NCBI GenBank assembly: GCA_905216155.1
Contig: CAJMSU010000015.1
Coordinates: 1 to 35,701, forward strand
Reading direction: 5' to 3'
Origin: an uncultured bacterium
GTDB lineage: Bacteria > Bacillota_I > Bacilli_A > RF39 > UBA660
Length of the DNA stretch: 35,701 nt
Shown: positions 23,619 through 32,906 of the stretch, in pieces
How the letters are laid out: each line of letters starts with the position of its first letter
Numbering within the stretch: position 1 is the first letter of the stretch
Translations under genes and position numbers: made by a program
Notes under the pieces: model-generated
Database searches by the model: none
The model's input: only the letters and a program-made list of their open reading frames with translations
Told to the model about the DNA's origin: nothing

Positions 23619-24106
23619 ATGAAAAATAAAAAAATAATAAGAAATACATAATTATTGGTGTTATATGTTTATTTGTGGTGTTATTTTTAATAATTTTATT
23701 TGTAAATAAAATTGATGATGATTTTAGTTTTAAAACAATATCTAGTACTTGTGATGCTTTTAATATTTCTGGTAGTATTGCTTATAATGATAAGAAAAGT
23801 GCTATTTATATTACCAATATTAAGTATTGTGGCGGAGATGATACTAAAGAATATGAAAAAATAGAATGCATGTTATATGAGTCACATGAGGATGTAGAAA
23901 AAAGGATTAGTTCTTATGAATATAGTGATGGTAAGAAAATTAAATTAGAAAAGTTTTTAGAAAATGTTACTTTGACAGTTAATAATTATAAAAAAACTTG
24001 TGATGAACATAATAATTTATATTTGTTAATAAATGCAATTGATAGTAGTAAAAATATAACTACTTATAAAGTACCACTTGAAACACAAAGTATATGTGCT
24101 AAATAA
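23619..24106 (+). CDS. Membrane-anchored exported protein, frameshift in an A7 tract near the start
   Basis: A ribosome binding site (GAGGTG) serves ATG 23619, whose frame reads MKNKKIIRNT and stops at 23651. The long downstream frame reads NNKKYIIIGVICLFVVLFLI…, the membrane anchor expected to follow MKNKK. Adding one A to the A7 run at 23629-23635 would fuse them. There is no ATG and no ribosome binding site for the downstream frame; GTG 23675 lies inside the membrane span. The exported part (about 120 residues) has four Cys. Either the gene is off, phase-variable, or read by slippage. First gene of the operon with the ABC transporter. Confidence 0.6.
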
Positions 24107-24120
24107 AGGAATTGATAATT

Positions 24121-24963
24121 ATGAAGAAAAAAATTAATGTACAAAAATTAATAAAAATGGCTTATAAAGAAACTAAAAGAAGTTCTTTAGCTATATATTT
24201 AATATTAAGATTTTTGGTTATATTATGTATGATCTTACAAATACTAAGAGGAAATTTTAATAATGCTTTACTCTGTTTATTATCACTTGTCTTATTATTT
24301 GCTCCATTATTTATTCAAAATAAATATGAAATAACATTACCTGATGGTTTAGAGATTAGTATTTATTTGTTTATTTTCTCTTCAGAAATACTTGGAGAAA
24401 TAAATAATTTTTATGGTATAATTCCTCATTGGGATACTTGTTTGCACACTATTAATGGTTTTTTAGCCACTGCGGTTGGCTTTTCATTAGTGGATTTACT
24501 TAATAAAAATAGTAAAGATATTAATTTATCCCCATTTTATCTGTGTTTAGTTGCTTTTAGTTTTTCAATGACTATTGGTACTTTATGGGAGTTTTTTGAA
24601 TATGGAGGAGATAAATTTTTAAAGTTTGATATGCAAAAAGATACTATTATTACAAGTGTATCTTCGGTTGCAATGAATCCTAGTGGTGAAAATAAACCTG
24701 TTATTTTAGATAATATTGGTAAAACTTTAATATATGATACTGATGGTAATTTACTTTATACTGTTAATGATGGTTATTTAGATATTGGTTTAAATGATAC
24801 GATGAAGGATTTATTTGTTAATTTTATCGGTGCTGTTTGTTTTAGTATTTTTGCTTATATAGGACTTAAAAACAATAGAAAAAGTTCTGTTGTTAAAAAG
24901 TTTGCTCCTACGAAAGGAAAAAGAAAAATGGCTGAATCTGTTAAAAATAGGTTAGATAAGTAA
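24121..24963 (+). CDS. Multi-span membrane protein, YjdF/DUF2238-like
   Basis: 280 residues. A Lys-rich start is followed by hydrophobic segments at about 22-60, 77-92, 105-125 and 142-160, and one near the C-terminus (about 232-250). The blocks HWDTCLHTINGFLATAVGF and SMTIGTLWEFFEYGGD carry the polar residues typical of the YjdF/DUF2238 integral membrane family (His/Asp in a span, Trp-Glu-Phe). Function unknown. ATG 24121 is preferred, with AAGGAATTG upstream. It lies between the anchored protein and the ABC genes with short gaps, so it is one operon. Confidence 0.75.
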   Translation: MKKKINVQKLIKMAYKETKRSSLAIYLILRFLVILCMILQILRGNFNNALLCLLSLVLLFAPLFIQNKYEITLPDGLEISIYLFIFSSEILGEINNFYGIIPHWDTCLHTINGFLATAVGFSLVDLLNKNSKDINLSPFYLCLVAFSFSMTIGTLWEFFEYGGDKFLKFDMQKDTIITSVSSVAMNPSGENKPVILDNIGKTLIYDTDGNLLYTVNDGYLDIGLNDTMKDLFVNFIGAVCFSIFAYIGLKNNRKSSVVKKFAPTKGKRKMAESVKNRLDK

Positions 24964-24977
24964 AATGGAGGATTATT

Positions 24978-25679
24978 ATGGCTTATATAGAATTTAAAAA
25001 TGTAAATAAAGTGTATAAAATGGGTGAAGTTGAAATAAAAGCTTTATCTAATACATCTTTTGAAATAGAAAAAGGAGAACTTGTTTGTATTTTAGGTCCT
25101 TCTGGGGCTGGTAAAACAACTTGTTTAAATATTTTGGGAGGTATGGATACTTTAACAAGTGGAAATGTTTATGTTGATGGTAAATGTGTTAATAAATTAA
25201 CTGGTAAGAATTTAATAAAGTATCGAAGAAATGATATTGGTTTTGTTTTTCAATTTTATAATTTAATACAAAATTTAACTGTTATTGAAAATGTAGAGCT
25301 TGCCACTCAGCTTTGTAAAAATTCTTTAAAACCAGAGGAAATATTAAATAAAGTTGGACTTAGAGATAGAATGAATAATTTTCCAGCTCAACTTAGTGGG
25401 GGAGAACAACAAAGGGTTGCAATTGCTAGAGCTATTTGTAAAAATCCTAAGCTTTTGTTATGTGATGAACCTACGGGGGCCTTAGATTATAAAACCGGTA
25501 AACAAATACTTAAATTGCTTCAAGATACATGTAGATTAGAACATATGACGGTTGTAATTATTACACATAACTCTGCGATTAGTCCAATGGCTGATAAAGT
25601 TATAAAGTTTAAAAATGGTTCTGTTAGTGATATCATTATTAATGAAAAACCTATGGATATAAAGGATATTGAGTGGTAA
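24978..25679 (+). CDS. ABC transporter ATP-binding protein (MacB/LolD type)
   Basis: 233 aa. Walker A GPSGAGKT (40-47), Q-loop FQFYNL (Gln92), signature LSGGEQQ (139-145), Walker B LLLCDEPTGALD (159-170) and the switch His in VIITHN. The LCDEPTGALD(Y/S) run and short length are typical of the LolD/MacB subgroup that pairs with FtsX-like permeases. TGGAGG precedes the ATG. Coupled to the following permease (stop and start 1 nt apart). Confidence 0.95.
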   Translation: MAYIEFKNVNKVYKMGEVEIKALSNTSFEIEKGELVCILGPSGAGKTTCLNILGGMDTLTSGNVYVDGKCVNKLTGKNLIKYRRNDIGFVFQFYNLIQNLTVIENVELATQLCKNSLKPEEILNKVGLRDRMNNFPAQLSGGEQQRVAIARAICKNPKLLLCDEPTGALDYKTGKQILKLLQDTCRLEHMTVVIITHNSAISPMADKVIKFKNGSVSDIIINEKPMDIKDIEW

Positions 25680-25680
25680 A

Positions 25681-28116
25681 ATGAAAACTATGTTATTTAA
25701 ACATATATTTATGAAGATAAAGCAAAATTATAAAAGGTTTTTATCTTTATTATCTATGGCCCTTCTTGGAATTGGTTTTTATGCAGGGATTGAAGCTTGC
25801 AGTCCAGATATACTTAAAACTTTAGATAAGTTTTATGATGATAATAATGTTTATGATATAAAAGTTGTTTCTAATCTTGGACTTGATGATAAAGATATAA
25901 ATAGTTTATCTAAAATAGGTGGATTTGATAAAGTAATTGGTTCATATGAAACAGATACTTATTTAAAGTTAAATAATGAACAATATGTTGTTAAAGTAAT
26001 GGGGTTAAATAATAGTATTAATAAAGTTTATTTAGAAAATGGTAGTTTACCTAATGGTAATAATGAAATTGTTGTTGAAAAAAAGATGCTTTTAGATAAT
26101 AATTTAAGTATTGGAGATTCTATTAATATTTTGGGTAGTAATAAAAAAATAGTAGGAACTGTTATAAGTCCTTTGTATTTTTCTTCTGAAAGACCTAGTA
26201 CTAATTTAGGTAGTGGTAAAGTTAATTATTATGCTTATACTTTGGAAGATGTATTAAAAAGTGATTATTATAGTGCTATTTATATAACTTTAAATAATAC
26301 TAAAAATATGCTAACTAATAGTAAAGAATATAAAAATGTTATTGATGATGCTATTAATAAGATTGATGTTATAAAAAAAGAAAGAGAAGATGAAAAATAT
26401 AATGAGTTATATGACATAAGTATAAATGAAAATGAACTTGTTAAACCACATTGGTATCTTTACGATAGGTTAGATAATAATTCATATAAAGAACTAATTA
26501 ATGCAAGTGATAATATAAAGAATTTAGGAAATGTTTTTCCTTTAATATTTTTTGTAATTGCTGTTTTAGTTAGTCTTATTTCAATGATGAGGATGATTGA
26601 AGAAGATAGAACTGAAAATGGTACATTAAAATCTTTGGGTTATAATAATTTTTATATTACTTTAAAATATGTTATTTATTCACTTTTAGCAACTGTTATT
26701 GGGGGTATTTTAGGTGTTTTTATTGGTTCTTATTCAATTCCTTATGTTATTTGGAATATTTATAAAAAATTATTTAATATACCGATATTTATATATTCAA
26801 TTAATAGTGCATATAATATGATTGGTTTTTGGATATGTATATTATGTATTTGTGGTACAGCATGTTTTATATGTATTTATAATTTAAAAGATGTTCCTGC
26901 AAATTTAATGAGACCTAAAGTACCTAAATCTGGTAGAAAAATATTACTTGAAAAAATATCATTTATTTGGAAAAGACTTAAATTTTCTGATAAAATAACT
27001 ATTAGAAATATTTTTAGATATAAATCTAGAGTCTTAACAACTATTTTGGGAATTGCTGGATGTACAGCACTTATTTTGGCAGGTTTTGGTTTAAAAGATT
27101 CTATTAAAAATATAAATGATTATCAATATAGTAAAATATTTAAATATGATAAAATGATGATTATTAATGAAAATGGTGATTATGAAAAGTTACTTAATAA
27201 AATTAATAATGAAGAAATTGTTAATAAAGCAGTAGATGTTAATTATCAAAGTATTAGTGTTTTAAAAGGTGATATAAAACAAGATGTATCTTTGATAGTA
27301 CCAAATGATTTTAATAGGCTTAATGGGGTTGTTTCTTTAATTGATTATAAGAATGAAGATAAAATTTATGATGATATATTAGATGATAGTTGTGTAATTA
27401 GTGAAAAAACTGCGAAACTTTTAAATGTATCTATCGGAGATGATATTACTTTACTTGATAATGAAAATAATAGTTATACTATAAAAGTATCTTATATTGT
27501 TAAAAATTATATTAATCAGTATATGTACGTAAATAAGAATACTTATAATAGTTTGTTTGGTAATTATAAAGTAAATTCTTTTCTAATAGATTTAAATGAG
27601 TGTACTTCAGATGATAGTAATGATTTTGATATGAAGTATATTGCTAGTAAGGATGCTGTTTCTATTATTAATAATAGTGATGTGAAAGATGCGTTAAATG
27701 ATATGTTATCATCTATTGATTCTATAGTGGCTATTTTAATTATTGCAGCAGCAATGTTAGCTTTTGTGGTTTTATACAATTTGTCTAATATAAATATTAG
27801 TGAAAGAAAAAGGGAAATAGCTACACTTAAAGTGTTAGGTTTTTATGTTAAAGAAGTTGATAAATATATAAATAGAGAAACTATTATATTGACAATACTT
27901 GGCATATTAATTGGTCTTTCATCTGGCTCTTATTTATGTCATTATATTATTTCTACTTGTGAACCTGATTATTTAATGTTTGATAGAGAAGTGTTTCTTT
28001 TAAGTTATGTTTTTTCAGCTTTAATTACTATTATTTTTACTGTTATTGTTATTGTTGTGACCCATTTTAATTTAAAGAATATTGATATGGTTGAATCTTT
28101 AAAGAATGTTGAATAG
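25681..28116 (+). CDS. ABC transporter permease, FtsX-like (MacB family), two FtsX domains
   Basis: 811 residues. A first span at about 20-40 is followed by a large exported region (about 45-275). Three spans follow (about 280-300, 330-352, 374-400), then a linker, a second single span (about 450-470) and a second exported domain. Three final spans (about 680-700, 738-760, 775-800) include KREIATLKVLGF, the FtsX-family motif, mirrored earlier by RTENGTLKSLGY. The duplicated architecture is that of one-polypeptide FtsX-type exporters of peptides, lipids or antibiotics, or signal-transducing machines; the substrate is unknown. ATG 25681 is preferred to the TTG overlapping the upstream stop. No terminator is seen after it. 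Confidence 0.9.
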   Translation: MKTMLFKHIFMKIKQNYKRFLSLLSMALLGIGFYAGIEACSPDILKTLDKFYDDNNVYDIKVVSNLGLDDKDINSLSKIGGFDKVIGSYETDTYLKLNNEQYVVKVMGLNNSINKVYLENGSLPNGNNEIVVEKKMLLDNNLSIGDSINILGSNKKIVGTVISPLYFSSERPSTNLGSGKVNYYAYTLEDVLKSDYYSAIYITLNNTKNMLTNSKEYKNVIDDAINKIDVIKKEREDEKYNELYDISINENELVKPHWYLYDRLDNNSYKELINASDNIKNLGNVFPLIFFVIAVLVSLISMMRMIEEDRTENGTLKSLGYNNFYITLKYVIYSLLATVIGGILGVFIGSYSIPYVIWNIYKKLFNIPIFIYSINSAYNMIGFWICILCICGTACFICIYNLKDVPANLMRPKVPKSGRKILLEKISFIWKRLKFSDKITIRNIFRYKSRVLTTILGIAGCTALILAGFGLKDSIKNINDYQYSKIFKYDKMMIINENGDYEKLLNKINNEEIVNKAVDVNYQSISVLKGDIKQDVSLIVPNDFNRLNGVVSLIDYKNEDKIYDDILDDSCVISEKTAKLLNVSIGDDITLLDNENNSYTIKVSYIVKNYINQYMYVNKNTYNSLFGNYKVNSFLIDLNECTSDDSNDFDMKYIASKDAVSIINNSDVKDALNDMLSSIDSIVAILIIAAAMLAFVVLYNLSNINISERKREIATLKVLGFYVKEVDKYINRETIILTILGILIGLSSGSYLCHYIISTCEPDYLMFDREVFLLSYVFSALITIIFTVIVIVVTHFNLKNIDMVESLKNVE

Positions 28117-28280
28117 TATTTGATGATTATATGGTTATCCATGTACATAAAACTAGCAATTATGATGATGGTGAGTTACTAAAGAAAGAAAAAACTAAAT
28201 CAACTTCTGATAAATTCATTATATCAAAGATAAAAATTATTACAATAATTTATATTAAATTATTTATAAACATTACAAAT

Positions 28281-31052
28281 TTAATTTTCTATTAACTCAT
28301 TTCTTGTTTTTATATCAAAAGGAATAGCATATTCAATACTTTTATTTTTTGTTTCTTCAAATATTATATCAAATAGTTCATTAGATTCTTTTGTAATTTT
28401 AAATAACCTAAATGTTGTAGATAAGAATTGTTGTATAGTTGATATATGACACTCATATAAAAATTTTGATTGTAAAATATTTTGTATTATTTTTTTATAA
28501 TACTGTTTATATTCTTCATTATTTCTCATATTTAAAACATCTAAGGTTAAATAAAACAAACTTAAACAGTCAATACAATGAATATATTTAAATTCTGTTA
28601 ATTGGTTCATTATTTTAATATATTCACTGGGGTTAGTATCATGCAATAAATTTATTATACTACTAGAATTTGTCATTAATAAATTTCCTTTACTAACTGC
28701 ATATGCTAATTTTCTAATAGTTAAATCATCACATATATATATCATATTTTTATCAATAGCCAAATTAAACATATCAAATTGTGACTTGTCAAAATTATCT
28801 GAATCCATGTTAGTTTCAAATTCTTCAATATTGCATTGATTTATTAATGATAATATTGCTCTCCAAAAGTTCACATTATTTTTTTTACTTTCTTTAGTTG
28901 TTTCCGTACTATGTAAGTTATTTTCATCATCAACAAATATTCTTATTGTTTTTTCTTTTTCGTTAGAAACCTTTTGAAAAATAGAGTTGACTTTATTTTT
29001 TAAAGATTTAGTAAAATATATATTTTTTACATATGGTAATAATAATTCAAGTTGATTTAATTCTTGTAAAACTACTAAAGATGTTAAATCAATAACTATT
29101 TTGTTGTTATTTAAGTCAAGCAAATTAGGTTCACCAGCGTATAATTTCATATCTTTGTTATATAATAACAATTCTATTATTGATTGATAATTTTTTTCAT
29201 TATCGCAGAAATTTGATAGAGGTAAAGAATTGTAACCACCAGGATTAGTATTTTGTTCTATATCATATTGATCAAATTTTTTCTTTAAATATTCTCTATC
29301 TTCAATTAAAAGTTCTCGAATTTCTTTTAATGGGTCGTCATCATTTTCACTATATTTAAATTCTTTGAAAAATTTGTTATTCTTATTTTTTTTACTTAAC
29401 TTTTCCATAACTTTTCTTAACATATAACAATCTTTATTAATAATATCTATAATTTGGTAGGATACGTCTTCAATAGTTACATCTTCATTTTTTTCACGAT
29501 TAAGTAGTTCTATAGAAATTAAATTTGAAGTAGGATAGCAAATTGCATCCATTATTTTATAAGTTTCTGATATGTGTTCATCAATTATTATTACTTGTTT
29601 TTTATTATTAAGCTTATTTTTTATAGTAACTGCACAATTACATGTAACATAATCCAAGTTAGGATTTTTTTTATCTTCATCAAACATGAAAATTCCCCAA
29701 AACCAACGATAAATATTAACATCAAAATTATTTCCTAACAAGTATAGAGATTTAATTGCTTCGTTTTTTGCTTCTGCTTGTTTTTTTTGGTATTGTAATC
29801 CATGTGCAGCTAACATTACCATTTTGGGACTTTTAGATTTCTTCAAACATTCTATATATTTTTGTGAATTTATATTATCATCATGGTTATTTATTATAAG
29901 TTGTAGACACTTATAGGCAACTTCTTCATTTTCTTCTAAATCAAATGATTTAGTTAAATAAGTTATTGCTTCAAGTTCTTTATGATTTTGCAAACAAATC
30001 TGTGCTTTTGCCTTATTTATATCGATTGTTTCTGCTTTTTCTTTTTCAAGAAAAATAATTACATTTTCCATGTTTTTGAAATCTTTTTCACTTTTATTCT
30101 TTTGATTAATCAAAGTATTTAATAATATTGTATTCAAATGTACAGATTCTTCCGCATAATCATTTAAATATTTTACAATATATTCATTAACATTCAATCT
30201 TGAACATTGTTCTATAAAAATAGTGGTTGCAGATATATTGAAAGGTAAATCATTTAATATTCTTAACCCATCTTTTATATATTCTTTTATACTTTTAGAT
30301 TTTTTATTAATTTTTGTTGAAATGATTATCGCAGCAGTTGAACAAAATAGCGGTTTATCACCAAATTTTGCATTAAGTTTTTTTATTTCGCTTTCAGTGA
30401 GTTTTTGTATTTCGCATTTTGCTATTAAATAGTAAGAGGCTATATATCCATAATTGTCTATATCTCCTTTTTTTATATTTTTAGTAAGTTCATATAAATC
30501 AGAATATTTATTTTGTAAAAGCAAACATAATAGTTTTTGAATAAATGCATAAATGTTATTATTTTCTTTATATAAATCATCAAAAATTTCAATTGCCTCG
30601 TCATACAATTTACTTTCTGATAAAGCACAGCCATAAATATATAATATTTCATTATTTGATTTTAAATAAATTGGAAGTTCGTGAAAAAGAGATAATATTC
30701 TTTTGCAATTAATTCGCATAAGAATACTAAACATATTAATATAAAATATAGTTGTTTGTTCTTCTTTTTCGTTGAAAAATACTTTAAATGTTTCAAGTTT
30801 GTCTATATAACCTACTAATTTTTCTTTATCCTTTTTATTTATATAAAATATAGAATCTTTTTTATTTACTATATTGGCAGAATCTTCAAAAATTGAATTT
30901 ATAATATTCTGAATTTCTGTTTTCGTATTATTACTTTTGGTCGCTTTCATGTATTCTTTAAATTGCTCATCACTTAAACTAATACTATAATTATTTATGT
31001 TGTTTGATTGTTCAACTTTTGAAAATAAATTAAATTTACTACTATTTTCCAT
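28281..31052 (-). CDS. TPR / GreAB-C-like / PIN-domain protein, predicted conflict effector
   Basis: 923 residues, no signal or membrane span. Residues about 90-445 are helical repeats of TPR type (ILYIYGCALSESKLYDEAIE…, AITYLTKSFDLEENEEVAYK). A region at about 465-560 (CAVTIKNKLNNKKQVIIIDE … SNLISIELLNREKNEDVTI) fits a GreA/GreB C-terminal-like beta domain. The part at about 640-800 fits a PIN-type RNase: IVIDLTSLVVL (Asp655), YFTKSLKNKV, then IYICDDLTIRKLA (Asp775/776) and GNLLMTNSSSIINLL. I know this order as the TPR-GreAB-C-PIN architecture predicted in biological-conflict systems. A helical C-terminus follows. The start is coupled to the 65-aa gene: its ribosome binding site TGAGG contains that gene's stop. 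Confidence 0.75.
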   Translation of the reverse strand: MENSSKFNLFSKVEQSNNINNYSISLSDEQFKEYMKATKSNNTKTEIQNIINSIFEDSANIVNKKDSIFYINKKDKEKLVGYIDKLETFKVFFNEKEEQTTIFYINMFSILMRINCKRILSLFHELPIYLKSNNEILYIYGCALSESKLYDEAIEIFDDLYKENNNIYAFIQKLLCLLLQNKYSDLYELTKNIKKGDIDNYGYIASYYLIAKCEIQKLTESEIKKLNAKFGDKPLFCSTAAIIISTKINKKSKSIKEYIKDGLRILNDLPFNISATTIFIEQCSRLNVNEYIVKYLNDYAEESVHLNTILLNTLINQKNKSEKDFKNMENVIIFLEKEKAETIDINKAKAQICLQNHKELEAITYLTKSFDLEENEEVAYKCLQLIINNHDDNINSQKYIECLKKSKSPKMVMLAAHGLQYQKKQAEAKNEAIKSLYLLGNNFDVNIYRWFWGIFMFDEDKKNPNLDYVTCNCAVTIKNKLNNKKQVIIIDEHISETYKIMDAICYPTSNLISIELLNREKNEDVTIEDVSYQIIDIINKDCYMLRKVMEKLSKKNKNNKFFKEFKYSENDDDPLKEIRELLIEDREYLKKKFDQYDIEQNTNPGGYNSLPLSNFCDNEKNYQSIIELLLYNKDMKLYAGEPNLLDLNNNKIVIDLTSLVVLQELNQLELLLPYVKNIYFTKSLKNKVNSIFQKVSNEKEKTIRIFVDDENNLHSTETTKESKKNNVNFWRAILSLINQCNIEEFETNMDSDNFDKSQFDMFNLAIDKNMIYICDDLTIRKLAYAVSKGNLLMTNSSSIINLLHDTNPSEYIKIMNQLTEFKYIHCIDCLSLFYLTLDVLNMRNNEEYKQYYKKIIQNILQSKFLYECHISTIQQFLSTTFRLFKITKESNELFDIIFEETKNKSIEYAIPFDIKTRNELIEN

Positions 31053-31059
31053 TTATGCC

Positions 31060-31257
31060 TCACTTTCTTATGCTGTTTGATTGTTTTATATCCGACTTAA
31101 AACTTAATTTAGCATTATTAGATTGTTTTTCTCCATTGTTAATTGATATTTTTATATTAATTATTTCATTTAATGCTTTAATACTAATAAATAAACTTAT
31201 TATAGAAACAATACAAGATATTATAGAAGCTATTTCAGCCCATTGTGTCAAATTCAT
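31060..31257 (-). CDS. 65-aa single-span membrane protein, operon partner of the PIN protein
   Basis: MNLTQWAEIASIISCIVSII… gives one hydrophobic helix (about 7-28) followed by a charged, Lys/Asn/Ser-rich tail, probably cytoplasmic. GAAAGGAG lies 9 nt before the ATG, which supports it over the overlapping plus-strand frame. It stops with TGA 7 nt before the start of the 923-aa gene. A minus-strand extended -10 (TGATATAAT) lies ~30 nt upstream. No family recognised; it may tether, sense for, or restrain the PIN protein. Confidence 0.72.
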   Translation of the reverse strand: MNLTQWAEIASIISCIVSIISLFISIKALNEIINIKISINNGEKQSNNAKLSFKSDIKQSNSIRK

Positions 31258-31306
31258 TTTTGCACACTCCTTTCAAAAAAGTTTTTTAACTATTATATCA
31301 TTAATA

Positions 31307-31331
31307 CCTCATATTTTAAATGAATACGAGG
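31307..31331. repeat. Operator-like palindrome between divergent genes
   Basis: CCTCATATT (31307-31315) and AATACGAGG (31323-31331) are inverted with one mismatch. They sit just upstream of the minus-strand TATAAT (31284-31290 region) of the PIN operon and between it and the plus-strand TATAAT (31362-31367) of the hydrolase gene. Confidence 0.45.
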
Positions 31332-31407
31332 CAAAATATAGAATTTTTTTAGGTTTTATAGTATAATTTTAATAGTATTTTAAAACTTGTTGAAAGGAGG
31401 ATTTAAA

Positions 31408-32343
31408 GTGATTAATATAGAAGATGTTACTAAAAGTATAGATATATTGTCTAAAACCTTGCAAAGTTTAAATATTGATAGTATTTTTATTGAACAGAAC
31501 GGAAAAACCGAAAAGTATTTTTATAAAGAAGAACAATTACACGAATTAAGAAGTTGCGCAAAATTATTAGTTGCTATGGCAATTGGAATAGCAATTGATA
31601 AAGGATTATCAATTGCAGGTGAACCATTAACTTTAAATACTAAAGTTTTTCCAATAATTAAAGATATAGCAAATATAATAAATAAAAGTAATATTAATAA
31701 AATTAAAGAATGGACTATAAAAGATTTACTTACTCATACTACTGGTTATGAAACACAAATGATGTCTGAAAGATTTATACAAGACATTGATAAGGATAAA
31801 TTAGTAGACTATGCATTAAATTATGATATTCCATATGAAGTAGGAACTAGATTTGCATATAACAATGTAGAACCATTTATTTTATCTGTTTTCTTTCAAG
31901 AGGCTTTTAATCAAAATTTAACAGATTTTATTAATGAAAACATATTTAAAAAACTTAACGTTTTAGATTATAAATGGGAAAATTATGGTAAATATTGTCC
32001 AGGTGCTACAGGATTATATCTTAAACATTCTGACTTTCATAAGATAGGTCAATTATTACTAAACGAAGGTAAATATGATAATAATCAAATTATTTCGAGC
32101 AATTGGATAAAAGAAATGTGTTCTATGAAATTAGAAACACCATCTGCTTATAAATCTGAAAGAGTATTACCTAAAATAGGAATAGGATATTTTACATTTA
32201 TATCAAGAGATGGTTATATTTTTAGAGATGGTTCAAACGGACAATATATCATTTTAAATAAAGATAAGAATTTATTGATAACTATAATGTCAACAGAAAA
32301 AGATATGAAAAACGTTACTGAAATATTAAGAAATTTAATATAA
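31408..32343 (+). CDS. Beta-lactamase-fold serine hydrolase (class C/esterase type), cytoplasmic
   Basis: 311 aa. The catalytic SxxK is S49-C-A-K52 (RSCAKLLVAMAIGIAI), followed by WTIKDLLTHTTGYE, the YxN motif Y151-N-N and the terminal motif in RDGSNGQYIIL (about 273-283), where a Lys/His-Thr-Gly is replaced by Gly-Ser-Asn-Gly. There is no signal peptide, so periplasm-type beta-lactam resistance is unlikely; an esterase, amidase or peptidase is more probable. AAAGGAGG at 31393-31400 lies 7 nt before GTG 31408; the upstream TTG codons overlap that site. Followed by a GNAT gene in the same direction. Confidence 0.88.
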   Translation: MINIEDVTKSIDILSKTLQSLNIDSIFIEQNGKTEKYFYKEEQLHELRSCAKLLVAMAIGIAIDKGLSIAGEPLTLNTKVFPIIKDIANIINKSNINKIKEWTIKDLLTHTTGYETQMMSERFIQDIDKDKLVDYALNYDIPYEVGTRFAYNNVEPFILSVFFQEAFNQNLTDFINENIFKKLNVLDYKWENYGKYCPGATGLYLKHSDFHKIGQLLLNEGKYDNNQIISSNWIKEMCSMKLETPSAYKSERVLPKIGIGYFTFISRDGYIFRDGSNGQYIILNKDKNLLITIMSTEKDMKNVTEILRNLI

Positions 32344-32362
32344 GTTAATGGAGGAAAAAATT

Positions 32363-32869
32363 ATGGATTTAATTTATAAGAAAATAGAAGAAAAAGATAA
32401 GGAACAATTATTTAAACTTATTGATGTTGTTTTAAAAGGATTGCCTGATCAAGCACATTTTATTCCATACGAACAATGGGAATTAGATAGTATGTTTGAT
32501 GAAGTAAATTATGCACCTTTATATGGTGCTTATGATGGAGAAAAACTTGTTGGTATGGCACAACTATATATTTCACAAGATATGTTAGCAGATTTTAAAG
32601 AAGAATTTGGACTAACAGAATTTAAGATTTGTGAATTAGGTGGTAATTTAGTTTTACCATAGTATAGAGGAAATGGAATTACTACTAAATTACAAACTAT
32701 GGAATTACAACTTGCAAAAGATTTAGGATTTGATTATATCATTTCTATGGCTCATCCAGATAATATTGGCAGTTGTAAAACTCTTGAAAAAGTTGGTTTA
32801 GAGTTTGTAAAACAAACTACTTTATCAAATGGATTTTTAAGAAAATTATATATGTTAAAATTGAAATAA
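32363..32869 (+). pseudogene. GNAT acetyltransferase interrupted by an amber codon
   Basis: The frame from ATG 32363 (GGAGG upstream) to TAA 32867 encodes a 168-residue GNAT fold. It is broken by TAG at 32660-32662 (codon 100), immediately before YRGNGI, the acetyl-CoA pyrophosphate-binding loop, so the 99-residue product lacks the cofactor site. After the stop the frame keeps all features (LQLAKDLGFDYIISMAHPDN, then LEKVGLEFV). A single substitution from Gln, Glu or Lys (CAG/GAG/AAG) explains it, so it is a recent loss, or a suppressed stop. Confidence 0.85.
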
Positions 32870-32880
32870 TTATATAACAT

Positions 32881-32906
32881 AAGACAATGCTAGTTGGCAT
32901 TGTCTT
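32881..32906. terminator. Bidirectional terminator between the GNAT and mobC genes
   Basis: A perfect 10-bp stem AAGACAATGC / GCATTGTCTT with a 6-nt loop, followed by a T-rich run on the plus strand. It overlaps the last codons of mobC. Confidence 0.75.

Noticed and set aside
28131..28295. Possible ~54-codon plus-strand gene after the ABC permease
   Set aside because: No ribosome binding site, overlaps the end of the PIN gene in antisense, and shows no recognisable features; probably a gene remnant or chance.
30223..30432. Small hydrophobic plus-strand frame within the PIN-protein gene
   Set aside because: Antisense to Lys/Asn-rich helical repeats, which gives a false hydrophobic translation; no ribosome binding site.
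31055..31366. Plus-strand 103-codon frame opposite the 65-aa membrane protein
   Set aside because: It has no ribosome binding site, while the minus-strand gene has GAAAGGAG and is coupled to the next gene; the plus frame is its antisense shadow.
31408..32343. Calling the hydrolase a beta-lactam resistance gene
   Set aside because: No signal peptide and a changed third motif; family membership alone does not support antibiotic resistance.
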